NCBI GenBank assembly: GCA_032433765.1
Contig: JAVIAB010000092.1
Location: forward strand, 67,465,666-67,529,665
Direction: 5' to 3'
Length of the DNA stretch: 64,000 nucleotides
Origin: Megaustenia siamemsis
Lineage: Eukaryota > Mollusca > Gastropoda > Stylommatophora > Ariophantidae
Program-made: the position numbers and the translations under genes
Notes under the pieces: generated by a model
Told to the model about the DNA's origin: nothing
The model's input: only the letters and a program-made list of their open reading frames with translations
The model's database searches: none
Shown: positions 11,531 to 21,931 of the stretch, one piece after another
How positions within the stretch are numbered: position 1 is the stretch's first letter
How the letters are laid out: the number at the start of each line of letters is the position of its first letter

Positions 11531-13998
11531 TCATAATAGTTAGACACAACGAGCAGAAAGTTATATTCAAAGTCCAAAAAGAGTGGTCAAATCACTAACA
11601 TTTTACCTCCAGAACACAAAAATGTAGGCTCATACTCAAAAAAGCGACCTCAAAACCATAAAAATCTACTCACATAGTCATACTAGTTAGACACATCGAA
11701 CAGATAGTTACAGCCAAAGTCCCCCCCAAAAAAAAAGTTTGGTCAAATCGAAAATATTTTACCCACAGAACACAAAAATGTAGGCTCATACTCAAAAAAA
11801 TCGACCTCAACACCATAAAAAGCTACTCTCATAGTCATACTAGTTAGACACATCGAACAGATAGTTACATCCAAAGTCCCAAAAAGAGTGGCCAAATCAC
11901 TAACATTTTACCTCCAGAACACAAAAATGTAGGCTCATACTCAAAAAAGCGACATCAAAACCATAAAAATCTACTCACATAGTCATACTAGTTAGACACA
12001 TCGAACAGATAGTTACAGCCAAAAAAGTCTCCTCCCCCCCCCATAAAAAAGCGACTCAAAACCATCAAAAAAATCTACTCACATAGTCATACTAGTTAGA
12101 CACATCGAACAGATAGTTACATCCAAAGTCCCAAAAAGAGTGGTCAAATCACTAACATTTTACCTCCAGAACACAAAAATGTAGGCTCATACTCAAAAAA
12201 GCGACCTCAAAACCATAAAAATCTACTCACATAGTCATACTAGTTAGACACATCGAACAGATAGTTACAGCCAAAGTCCCCCAAAAAAAAAGTTTGGTCA
12301 AATCGAAAATATTTTACCCACAGAACACAAAAATGTAGGCTCATACTCAAAAAATCGACCTCAACACCATAAAAAGCTAATCACATAGTCATACTAGTTA
12401 GACACATCGAACAGATAGTTACATCCAAAGTCCCAAAAAAGAGTGGCCAAATCACTAACATTTTACCTCCAGAACACAAAAATGTAGGCTCATACTCAAA
12501 AAAGCGACATCAAAACCATAAAAATCTACTCATATAGTCATACTAGTTAGACACATCGAACAGATAGTTACAGCCAAAGTCCCCAAAAAAAAAATTTGGT
12601 CAAATCGAAAATATTTTACCCACAGAACACAAAAATGTAGGCTCATACTCAAAAAATCGACCTCAACACCATAAAAAGCTACTCACATAGTCATACTAGT
12701 TAGACACATCGAACAGATAGTTACATCCAAAGTCCCAAAAAGAGTGGCCAAATCACTAACATTTTACCTCCAGAACACAAAAATGTAGGCTCATACTCAA
12801 AAAAGCGACATCAAAACCATAAAAATCTACTCACATAGTCATACTAGTTAGACACATCGAACAGATAGTTACAGCCAAAGTCCCCCCCCCCCCAAAAAAA
12901 AAAAATTTGGTCAAATCGAAAATATTTTACCCACAGAGCACAAAAATGTAGGCTCATACTAAAAAAATCGACCTCAACACCATAAAAAGCTACTCTCATA
13001 GTCATACTAGTTAGACACATCGAACAGATAGTTACATCCAAAGTCCCAAAAAGAGTGGCCAAATCACTAACATTTTACCTCCAGAACACAAAAATGTAGG
13101 CTCATACTCAAAAAGCGACCTCAAAACCATAAAAATCTACTCACATAGTCATACTAGTTAGACACATCGAACAGATAGTTACAGCCAAAGTCCCCAAAAA
13201 AAAAAAAGTTTGGTCAAATCGAAAATATTTTACCCACAGAACACAAAAATGTAGGCTCATACTCAAAAAATCGACCTCAACACCATAAAAAGCTACTCAC
13301 ATAGTCATACTAGTTAGACACATCGAACAGATAGTTACATCCAAAGTCCCAAAAAGAGTGGCCAAATCACTAACATTTTACCTCCAGAACATAAAAACGT
13401 AGGCTCATACTCAAAAAGCGACCTCAAAACCATAAAAATCTACTCACATAGTCTTACTAGTTAGACACATCGAACAGATAGTTACAGCCAAAGTCCCAAA
13501 AAAAAAAAGTTTGGTCAAATCGAAAATATTTTACCCACAGAACACAAAAATGTAGGCTCATACTCAAAAAATCGACCTCAACACCATAAAAAGCTACTCA
13601 CATAGTCATACTAGTTAGACACATCGAACAGATAGTTACATCCAAAGTCCCAAAAAGAGTGGCCAAATCACTAACATTTTACCTCCAGAACACAAAAATG
13701 TAGGCTCATACTCAAAAAGCGACCTCAAAACCATAAAAATCTAATCACATAGTCATACTAGTTAGACACATCGAACAGATAGATAGTTACAGCCAAAGTC
13801 CCCAAAAAAAAAAGTTTGGTCAAATCGAAAATATTTTACCCACAGAACACAAAAATGTAGGCTCATACTCAAAAAATCGACCTCAACACCATAAAAAGCT
13901 ACACACATAGTCATACTAGTTAGACACATCGAACAGATAGTTACATCCAAAGTCCCAAAAAGAGTGGCCAAATCACTAACATTTTACCTCCAGAACAC
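11531..13998 (-). repeat. Satellite array with A/B dimeric higher-order unit (left)
   Basis: About 16 monomers of roughly 150 bp alternate between two diverged types. Type A carries GTTACAGCC, a poly-A stretch and CGAAAATATTTTACCCACAG. Type B carries GTTACATCC, AAAAAGAGTGG and CACTAACATTTTACC. The true repeat unit is therefore a ~300-bp dimer, about eight copies, with one short A unit near 11,984-12,087. A variant end monomer abuts the arm at 11,531. Apparent open frames inside are by-products of the repeat. Confidence 0.9.
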
Positions 13999-14005
13999 AT
14001 AAAAA

Positions 14006-14176
14006 AAAAAGCTAGTAGTAGGTGTGGCGGTGAACCTACCCGAACATACTACTTCTGGTGCGGTTTTGGCACCGATTTACTGTACGAAACAGTATCGGTG
14101 CCAAATCTATTGTCTTTCGGTGCATGTACATGCACCTTTAGAGTGGGTAAACAGCCACACCTACTACTAGCTTTTT
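14006..14176. repeat. Branched (T/Y-shaped) hairpin
   Basis: A perfect 23-bp outer stem pairs 14,006-14,028 with 14,154-14,176, and TACCC/GGGTA may extend it (14,037-14,041 with 14,145-14,149). Inside are two side arms. One is a 12-bp stem, 14,065-14,076 with 14,094-14,105, extended by ACTGT/ACAGT around a 5-nt loop. The other is a perfect 18-bp palindrome, GGTGCATGTACATGCACC, at 14,119-14,136. It sits at the junction of the left satellite array and the 135-bp array. It could be a MITE, or a replication or end structure now internal. Confidence 0.85.
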
Positions 14177-14249
14177 GTTGTTTTTTTGTTGGAATTTGAT
14201 ATGTAGGGGTGTCAAATATTATGTGGGAGGTATGCCTTGAGGTTATATT

Positions 14250-15035
14250 TCAATTTTTTATCGATTTCAGGGGCGTAACCCTCAAAAATGGTAAGGGGGG
14301 GTTACAATTTCAAAAGTGATTTTTAAGTAAATTTTTGGTATGGGGATGTCTAAAATAAAGTTTTAAGTAAGCCTACGTGCTAAATTTACGATTTTTATCG
14401 ATTTCAGGGGCGTAACCCTCAAAAATGTTAAGGGGGTAACAAATTTGAAAAGTGATTTTTAAGTTAATTTTTGCAATGGGGATGTCTAAAATAAAGTTTT
14501 AGGTAAGCCTGCGTGCTAAATTTACGATTTTTATCGATTCCATGGGCGTAACCCTCAAAAATGGTAAGGGGGTAACAATTTCAAAAGTGATTTTTAAGTT
14601 AATTTTTGGTGTGGGGATGTCTAAAATAAAGTTTGGGGTATGCCTAGAGTGAAAATTTACGATTTTTACCGATTTCATGGGCGTAACCCTCAAAAAATTA
14701 TAAGGGGGTAAAATCCTAAAAGTGGTTTTTAATGTAAATTTTTGCAATGGGGATGTCTAAAATAAAGTTTGGGGTATGACTAGCGTGAAAATTTACGATT
14801 TCTACCGATTTCATGGGCGTAACCCTCAAAAATGCTAAGGGGTAAAATCCTAAAAGTGGTTTTTTTATGTAAATTTTTGCAATGTGGATGTCTAAAATAA
14901 AGTTTGGGGGTATGCCTAGAGTAAAAATTTACGATTTTTACCGATTTTATGGGCGTATCCCTAAAAATAGTAATGGGGTAACAATTTCGAAAGTGAGTTA
15001 TAAGTACCTTTTTGCTATGGGGATGTCTAAAATAA
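14250..15035 (+). repeat. ~135-bp tandem array, six units
   Basis: Units start near 14,261, 14,398, 14,534, 14,669, 14,806 and 14,940. Each has CGATTTCATGGGCGTAACCC-like starts, then TCAAAAATGG, GGGGATGTCTAAAATAAAG and TTTACGATTTTTA. The same family recurs at 61,263-61,800. No coding potential is supported. Confidence 0.9.
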
Positions 15036-15036
15036 C

Positions 15037-15849
15037 GTTTTTTGGACCTTGAATATAACTTTCTACTCGTTATGTCTAACTATTATGACTATGTGAGTAG
15101 CTTTTTTTGGGATTTTTAGGTCGACTTTTTTAGTATGAGCCTAAATTTTTGTGTTCTGGAGGTAAAATGTTAGTGATTTGGCCACTCATTTTGGGACTTT
15201 GGATGTAACTATCTGTTCGATGTGTCTAACTAGTATGACTATGTGAGTAGCTTTTTATGGTGTTGAGGTCGATTTTTTGAGTATGAGCCTACATTTTTGT
15301 GTTCTGTGGGTAAAATATTTTCGATTTGACCAAACTTTTTTTTTGGGACTTTGGCTGTAACTATCTGTTCGATGTGTCTAACTAGTATGACTATGTGAGT
15401 AGATTTTTATGGTTTTGAGGTCGCTTTTTGAGTATGAGCCTACATTTTTGTGTTCTGGAGGTAAAATGTTAGTGATTTGGCCACTCTTTTTGGGACTTTG
15501 GATGTAACTATCTGTTCGATGTGTCTAACTAGTATGACTATGAGAGTAGCTTTTTATGGTGTTGAGGTCGAATTTTTTGAGTATGAGCCTACATTTTTGT
15601 GTTCTGTGGGTAAAATATTTTCGATTTGACCAAACATTTTTTTTTTTGGGGGGGGGGGGGACTTTGGCTGTAACTATCTGTTCGATGTGTCTAACTAGTA
15701 TGACTATGTGAGTAGATTTTTATGGTTTTGAGGTCGCTTTTTTGAGTATGAGCCTACATTTTTGTGTTCTGGAGGTAAAATGTTAGTGATTTGACCACTC
15801 TTTTTGGACTTTGAATATAACTTTCTGCTCGTTGTGTCTAACTATTATG
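15037..15849 (+). repeat. Satellite array with A/B dimeric unit (right, inverted)
   Basis: About five monomers of the same A and B types as the left array, in opposite orientation. Variant end monomers (ACTTTGAATATAACTTTC type) lie at both edges, near 15,040-15,085 and 15,805-15,849. Together the two arrays can fold back on each other. Confidence 0.88.
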
Positions 15850-17716
15850 ACTGTCATGGAACTCCTCTGGTATTACATCAGGGGTCAAAGCGCGTTCAAG
15901 TAACCCGCCACATGAATTATTTCCCCCACCAATGACCCGACAGGTGGATTGTATCAGGACCGAATCGCTTTAAAGTAACCCATGCGTCAGACTCGACAGC
16001 ACTTCAAGTGGAAAATGAGGTCAGTTATCACGATAAAAGTAGTCCTCTTCTCTGATTAGTTAATCCAGAGGCCAGTCATTTCGTTGGTGGGGTGTCCGAT
16101 AGAAATCCTCTTCTCAGATTGGTTAATCTAAAGGTCAGTTATTTCGTTGATGGGTGTCCAATAGAAATCCTCTTCTCTGATTGGTTAGCCTAGATGTTAG
16201 TCGAGAGTGGAATAGTGTCGTCCAACTTTTTATTTACCAGATTATATTTAAACTAGTCGCATGTGAAACTTCTTGTTATAAGCGCGATTGATTCACGGAA
16301 GTTTATTTTCATAGTACTGTTCAGTCTACCGGTCTGTGTTGTGGATCTATTTTTATGATGTAAGTTTAAATATTTTTTTTCTGTTTTTCTCTTAGCTCAT
16401 AACGATGTGATAGGTTATCATTAAAGGAATTTCAGTTGTATTAATGGTGATGTGTATAAAGTACGTATGTTAAGCCTTGTCGCGTGTATTATTCCTTCGT
16501 TTTTCATGTGTTTATCTTATTGGTTCTTTAAAAAGTAGATATTTCAAGTCTTTTTGAAATTGATATTCAATGTTATTAATGTGTTACACTGGCGGTAAGG
16601 TAAATACCCCTACAAATCGGTTTCTTCGTCTATCAATATGCAAAACTTCGTATGTTAGATTTTTATTTCGAGTTCTTAGATAAGTTTGTAGATATGTCCA
16701 ACTTTCAGTTATGTGAAACAGATACTGATAGTTTATACTTGGATTTAAGTGCACCTAAGTTGAAGGATATAGTTAAGTCAGGTCTGCGGGATGAGTTTAA
16801 TAGTGTATATAAAGACTGGTTTCCCGCCGAGTTTTGCGATGAACATTTTAGCAAGACAGACTGTATAAACTGTAAGGGTGTTAAAGCGTACACCAAACGA
16901 ACGCCCGGGCTTTTTAAACTAGAGTACGAAGGGACAGCTCTTGTTAGCTTATGTAGTAAGACGTACCATTGTAGTGGGGATTATGATAAAATCAGTTGTA
17001 AAGGGTTAAGCAAGCAACACAACAAATTAGATAAAGATATGTTTTTAGAGGTTCTCGCCACGCAAAAGGCTAAGGGTGGGAAAAATGTAGGTTTCAAAGT
17101 CTTAAATAATTCCATATTTTCCTACAGTCAAACAAGAAATGCTCTTTCCTATTTCTATATAAAAAGAAATGTAGCTGATGATAACGTCTCGACTACGCCT
17201 CTAGATATTTAACTCTTTACACTACCAGCTTAGACTACCCAGCAACCTCTAACAGTTTCACCCTTTATATCACATTTGTGACATAGAGCTAAGCGGACAT
17301 CCAACTACATAGCTATAAATAAATGTTATCCTTGTACTATATATTTACTTCGTATACTAAATATGTTTGTAATGTTATATAATATCCACTGTATGTTATA
17401 CACCTATTGAAATAATAAAAGAATAAAGTATATCTTTTGCTTTCTGTTTTATATTTAATGCTATTGTTTTTCATTGATGTTGTATAATCTACTAACCTAT
17501 CACTATCGCTCAAGTATATAAAGAACTCCAAAGTCAGCATACCTCAGACATAAACAGGTCACTTCCGGGGTCACTGGGACTAGAGGTCAACATCCGGACA
17601 CGCGCGGTCATGGTTAACTCCCCTTGTCTCTCGTGTACATTTCGCGCGAAATGCGCCTGCTATATATCTTTGTTAATTTACGCCTAAATAATAACCAGTT
17701 GGAACATTGTATACTA
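15850..17716 (+). repeat. Right inverted-repeat arm (uninterrupted)
   Basis: Mirror of 8,141-11,530 without the LINE. The inner part, 15,850-16,590, holds two or three internal repeats of an ATTGGTTAAT / AATCCTCTTCTCTGATT type. The outer 500 bp after the polymerase stop is non-coding and AT-rich and ends with ...CATTGTATACT. Confidence 0.9.
16596..17212 (+). CDS. Family B DNA polymerase, C-terminal palm/thumb fragment
   Basis: The open frame runs from about 16,596 (just after an in-frame TAA); the first methionine is at 16,652, giving 186 residues. The start IPLQIGFFVYQYAKLRMLDF matches the region just before motif C in virus/transposon-type polymerase B proteins. Motif C is ETDTDS, with catalytic aspartates at about residues 24 and 26. 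A cysteine-rich segment (CDEHF...CINCKG), the thumb-like SKTYHC, KISCKGLS and a terminal STTPLDI follow. The exonuclease domain and motifs A and B are missing, so it cannot polymerise DNA alone. It is a carried gene fragment of a larger parent element. Its 3' end lies about 500 bp inside the element terminus, as in the left arm. Confidence 0.85.
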
Positions 17717-17719
17717 CTA

Positions 17720-18345
17720 TCGTAGAGCACATATTTTTTTACCAGTACTCGTTCGCAGATCGCCTTGATTTCCGTTGTACTTACAAGTGGCATGAGTTTC
17801 ATCGAGTTTTTTTTTTCTTTAACCCAATCCTTGATAGAGTGTTTATCTTTAGCAAAAGAAGAGATTGCACAGAAAATGGTGTGCGATTTTAGCCGGCTCC
17901 TTGAATCATCTACATTGCCTAGGTCTTTTGCTTTCACCATGCATTTCTGGAAGGCATTCTTGAACACGACTTGGTTGTCGTGTAATTTTGTTGCAGCGAT
18001 ATTAATCCTGGGCCTGGATGGTTCTCTAGATGTGTATGTCCCTTTCGTTGTTGCTTTTACTTTACTTACGACAAGTGCGTGGTCTGCGTCACAGTCTGCG
18101 ATATCTTAAGCTCGGATTATTCCAACATTATTTCAGTGTTGTCTGCGAACTAGGACAAAGTCCAGCTGGTGCCAATGACCGGACATTGGGTGGTGCGATG
18201 TTGCATTTTGTCAGTTCTTAACGCTGAAAAGGGTATTGATAGCACACAGGTTGTTAAGGGAACAAAATTCTAGAAGTCTATGACCATTATTGTTCATTTT
18301 GCCAAACCCATGATGACCTAGGCATGATGACCATAATGATGGTCA
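17720..18345 (-). pseudogene. LINE endonuclease-RT linker relic
   Basis: The minus strand encodes degraded segments typical of the region between endonuclease and reverse transcriptase in RTE-like LINEs. They include DADHALVVSKVK and NKFQ/VFKNAFQKC-like blocks, split by frameshifts and stops. It begins directly outside the right end of the giant element. No catalytic RT motifs are in this part. Confidence 0.5.
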
Positions 18346-18629
18346 GATCCAATGCGTGCATTTAGATCGCACAGCACGTAAAGTTGTTCTTCTTTGGGGA
18401 TTGAATCCAATGTAATTTGGAGCATCTCTTATCTTCATCTTCTGTGGTTTCTGCCATTGTTGTTGCATACGCGCGGATGACCATAAGCTAGAATATAAAA
18501 TAATGCAGCAAAAAACCACACACACTCAAACATAAACATGTATTAGTTAGTTCCTCTTGGACAGAAGACGCCACATAGAACAGATAACACAACTATTCAA
18601 GACTGAAGATTCATTGCTAGGACTTGCTT

Positions 18630-19300
18630 TTTTCTTAAATCCATAGTTGATTTCACTCTTTTAACTGCATGGCTCTGGAAGTCTTCTTTCGTCTTTTTTA
18701 AGCACAACATCATCACGCAATGTACTTCCAGCATGTTATCCGTATATTACTCGATATGTATTTTTCTTTGGTTTCTTCACTTAGTTTTTTTTTGTGAAAA
18801 GTTTCTTCAGCTTAAGTAATCATTTTTTTTAAAAAGGTATTCATATATTTAGTGGATTTCCAGCTATCGCATTCATATGTTACTAGCATGGGTATAAGAC
18901 ATATTTCGTGTGCCTGCTTAGCATATTTGATATCAAAATATGTTTGTGCTTATTAAAGACACATTCCGTGACATGCTGCTGACTTATTCGAAGTGGGCAA
19001 CTCTTTGTAAAAGCTCTTCATTCAATTGAATGTCATTTATAATGTCGGTAAAATCAAGGCATTAATTGTGTGTATTGTTCTAAAGGCCTGTTTACTTCGC
19101 AAAGTAATGGAATCGATTTAGCTTATCTTGGGCGTCTATGCACTCAGGAAACCAGGATTATCTGCGAAATCGATGTCTTCTAAGACGACATTGTTTATCA
19201 ATTTGTGTATCCATTTGATGTCCAATTGCTTGTCGCCTATGCATTTCTTCACGATAAAATCAATTACGAATAACATCAGTTAGAGTTGGTAGCCTCCGTT
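18630..19300 (-). pseudogene. LINE reverse transcriptase relic
   Basis: On the minus strand, fragments read DFIVKKCIGDKQLD, then IKWIHKLINN, then DIDFADN where FADD is expected. Further on comes LVTYECDSWKSTKY, corresponding to LTYACESWKTT in the 9-10 kb LINE. The second aspartate of the catalytic box is lost and frames are broken, so it is a dead member of a related family. It lies next to, but out of order with, the linker relic at 17.7-18.3 kb, so the two are separate fragments. Confidence 0.6.
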
Positions 19301-19841
19301 TTTATTTTAACACAACACAGCTGCACCAAACAGAATGGCTTAGAAAGTTTTTTGTTGTTCAAGATCTATGTTCTATAGGGAGTTGAAAGGTAGTGGTGAA
19401 TACATGCTCATTATTGCAATCATTAATTAGTTGAGCGCCTCCAAAAGTTGCAACGAGTAATGAAATTGTGGCGGACCGACTGTTGGTGAGTCATTTTAGT
19501 CCAATAATCTATGAAACTTACTAATTGCTGTTAATATAAACTTTAGCATTAAGCTGTCAGGGGAAAAAAAATATTAGTATTTTTCTTTCAGTGTCTTCAA
19601 TTTCATTCTGTTCTTATTGATTCTTGCAGAGTGAACCGAAATATAAATAGACAAAGAAAAAAAATGGAAATTACAAGTTAACAAATTATAGAAAATCATC
19701 CAAATCACACAGAGGCGAATTACTGTAATCAACAGAGTAAAAACTCACAACTTCATATCGGGTCCCTATTACGAAATTCTTACCAAATGATCACAAGCAG
19801 ATATATAATAGAACAGTTACGAATACAAGAAAATAATAATA
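19301..19841. other. No recognised feature
   Basis: AT-rich sequence; may contain further LINE decay, but nothing I can defend. Confidence 0.45.
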
Positions 19842-19860
19842 ACTATTGTGTTTAGGTGGG

Positions 19861-20223
19861 TGTCCGGTTAGCGCAATCGATAGGCGGTTGGCTTACCACG
19901 GCAACAGCCGGGGTTCGTACCCTGGCGAGGACACCTGGGTTTTACTAATTCCCTAAAAATTAGTGGGAGCCGCGATAGCTCAGTGGTTAGTGAACTGGAC
20001 TACTACGGACAAGAGGTAGGGTTCGATCCCAACCGACGGCTCCGGGTTCACCCAGCCTTAAATGGGTACCGGATTTTTTCTGGGAAAGTAAAGCAGCACG
20101 GGCGTAATACCGACCACATTACCCCAAAAATCATGTGCTGAAGGTCTGTAAAATATAGGGTCACTAACACCATATTTCCCTATACGCCGCCACTTGGCGT
20201 GACGGGGGGTACTTTACTTTTTT
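19861..20223 (+). mobile_element. Dimeric SINE: two tRNA-like heads, family A body
   Basis: A first tRNA-like unit (19,861-19,964) has TGTCC at the 5' side pairing with GGACA, an A-box region TTAGCGCAATCGATAGGCGG and a B box GGTTCGTACCC. It is joined directly to a complete family A SINE (19,965-20,223) with its own A and B boxes. One perfect 19-bp duplication, ACTATTGTGTTTAGGTGGG, at 19,842-19,860 and 20,224-20,242 brackets the whole, so both parts inserted together. It ends in a T-run resembling a Pol III terminator. The monomer at 3,244 lacks the first unit. Confidence 0.88.
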
Positions 20224-20280
20224 ACTATTGTGTTTAGGTGGGAAAAAAGTGACGTCTAAAGAGTATATTCAAAATAATAT

Positions 20281-21366
20281 CTCTCTCTCTCTCTCTGCGT
20301 TCAGGACTCAATCAGAGTAAGGATTCCAGACTCTCATATGAAGTCAGCTGTCAGGCTAAGTGTGTTGATCGCCCCCACAGACAGAACATCACAATTAGAG
20401 TCTGTCAGATCCACTCTGACTGAACACCCGTTAATACGTTGCACTGTGTTCTGCGCCAGTGGCCCAGTGCATCCGATTTCAGCCAGCATTTTTTCAGGTT
20501 TGCTTTCCTTAGCCTTTGATTGTCCCCAATCTTCCTGCAAGGCAGCAGTTGATCTTTTCTGTCGGGGGATTCTGCCCTTAGATGGTCGGCCTTCCCAGGT
20601 TTACGAGCACCATCTGCCCGAGTCACTAGAGGTGACTAACACAGACATGCGACTTGTAATATGAGGAAACTGCAACAAGGAACACATTTCATGCATAGCC
20701 TCCATTTGTTCCCGCCGCCTATCCCCATATACCGGTAAGTCACGTCCTCCCGAAAATGATGATCATCGTAGCACTTGATGATGTTAGGCCATCGTTGATG
20801 ACTCCAATTCCGAACATATAGACACACAGTCAGTCGTCAATTTATTCTTGTTGCACATCAAACAGCAGACCGTAAGATTTGCGCACTGCCGGTTTAGGGA
20901 ACCAATACGATGACGTAGGACACAATGTCGCCAAACTCATAATCTCGATACCTTTAGACTTATGTCTGATTACTCAAGTGTAAACAGTCTACGACGAACA
21001 ATACACGAAGCAACTTCCCCAAAGAGACAAAACTGCGACTGACGAAGTAGTTTACATTAATGTGTAACGTGGAAATAACTTGCGTCAAAGAATCCCAATA
21101 ACGGTCTTGAACAGCACTAATGTGACGTAAAGCACAGATGAAGTCTGGACGGTGGAATGTCTCACTCACAACACTTGATTCGTCAAAAAACGGACTGTTG
21201 TCGACCTACGACCTCGTCTTAGCGACACAGATGTATCAAGCATATCATCATTTTGACTTTTAAGCAGAAAAGTGCAATGAAGATCCGAAATTAATCAGAC
21301 CTTGGGTGCATTTTCAGAAGCGATCGAGAGGACGTGGACTAGATCCGCCATCTTGGAAACGGAAGA
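20281..21366 (-). mobile_element. GA-tailed retroposon, copy 1
   Basis: On the minus strand it starts at about 21,366 and has CAAGATGGCGGATCTAG within its first 30 bases. It ends in (GA)8 at 20,281-20,296. Flanks share TCAAAATAATAT (20,269-20,280) and TCAAAAAAATAATAT (21,368-21,382), a duplication differing only in A-run length. Copy 2 at 28.5 kb has the same 5' start, so both look full-length. Degenerate frames include MCLYVRNWS...RWPNII and KANLKKMLAEIGCTG. I do not recognise the protein. It is probably non-autonomous and moved by a LINE. Confidence 0.72.
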
Positions 21367-21382
21367 ATCAAAAAAATAATAT

Positions 21383-21891
21383 TAGGCGGTACTTGTTAAA
21401 GAATCATGAAATAGGTAGCGCTATAGTAGGACACTCAATACACGGTAAGAAAAATGGATGACGAACATAGTGAACAAAGTTTAAGAGACAAATAAGAAAG
21501 GGCCTTAAAAAGAAATAGGATGTTATCTATAGCAACCAGATCCACTACTGATAACTACAGTACTCTACTCTCTCCCGTCGTTGGCGGTACCTCATTTCAA
21601 TTGGCAAAAACTCCCGATTAAACAGTTTCCGAAAAATTACACTTTGAATCGTGTGTGCACGCGCGCGTGTGTGTGTGTGTGCGTGCGTGCGTGTGTGTGT
21701 GTATACACACTTTTTTGTGGTTACTTCTTTACAATACAACACATAGCTGTTACAGTTCATGTCTCACTTCATATTAAATGATAAACGGTAAGTGTCTAAT
21801 GAATTGACCAAGAAAACATTAAGATGGACATATGACTAAAAATCTAGCAGAAACTGGGAGACAAATGATACCTAAAATAAACATTGTCATT

Positions 21892-21931
<40 letters not shown>

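Larger units (their letters stand above)
8141..17716. mobile_element. Giant palindromic element with polymerase-B-bearing arms
   Basis: Two arms are near-identical reverse complements: 8,141-11,530 (interrupted by a LINE at 9,101-10,618) and 15,850-17,716. Both end with AGTATACAATGTTCC-type sequence, and the homology stops abruptly at both outer ends. The arms hold a DNA polymerase B C-terminus whose 3' end points outward. Inverted satellite arrays, a branched hairpin and a 135-bp array fill the centre. Ends starting with AG and an associated polymerase B recall Polinton/Maverick-type elements. However, no integrase, protease or capsid gene is present and I find no flanking 6-bp duplication. 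It may be a non-autonomous foldback or hairpin-replication product. A partial relative lies at 60,735-61,800. Confidence 0.75.

Noticed and set aside
12844..13971. Repeated minus-strand frames of about 70 residues in the satellite
   Set aside because: They recur with the repeat unit and vary with poly-A length; no protein features.
8141..17716. Target-site duplication at the outer ends of the palindrome
   Set aside because: Flanking 6 bases (GTAATT-type left, ACTATC-type right) do not match, so I make no claim of simple integration.
8141..17716. Integrated DNA virus
   Set aside because: Only a polymerase fragment is present, duplicated in inverted arms; no capsid, packaging or integrase gene supports a viral genome.
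19861..19964. Functional tRNA gene
   Set aside because: tRNA-like boxes are present, but the unit is fused to a SINE, lies inside one target duplication and lacks a convincing anticodon stem.
20281..21366. Processed pseudogene of a host gene with a CAAGATGGCGG leader
   Set aside because: Two copies plus diverged relatives and a GA tail fit a repeat family better; no host protein was recognised.
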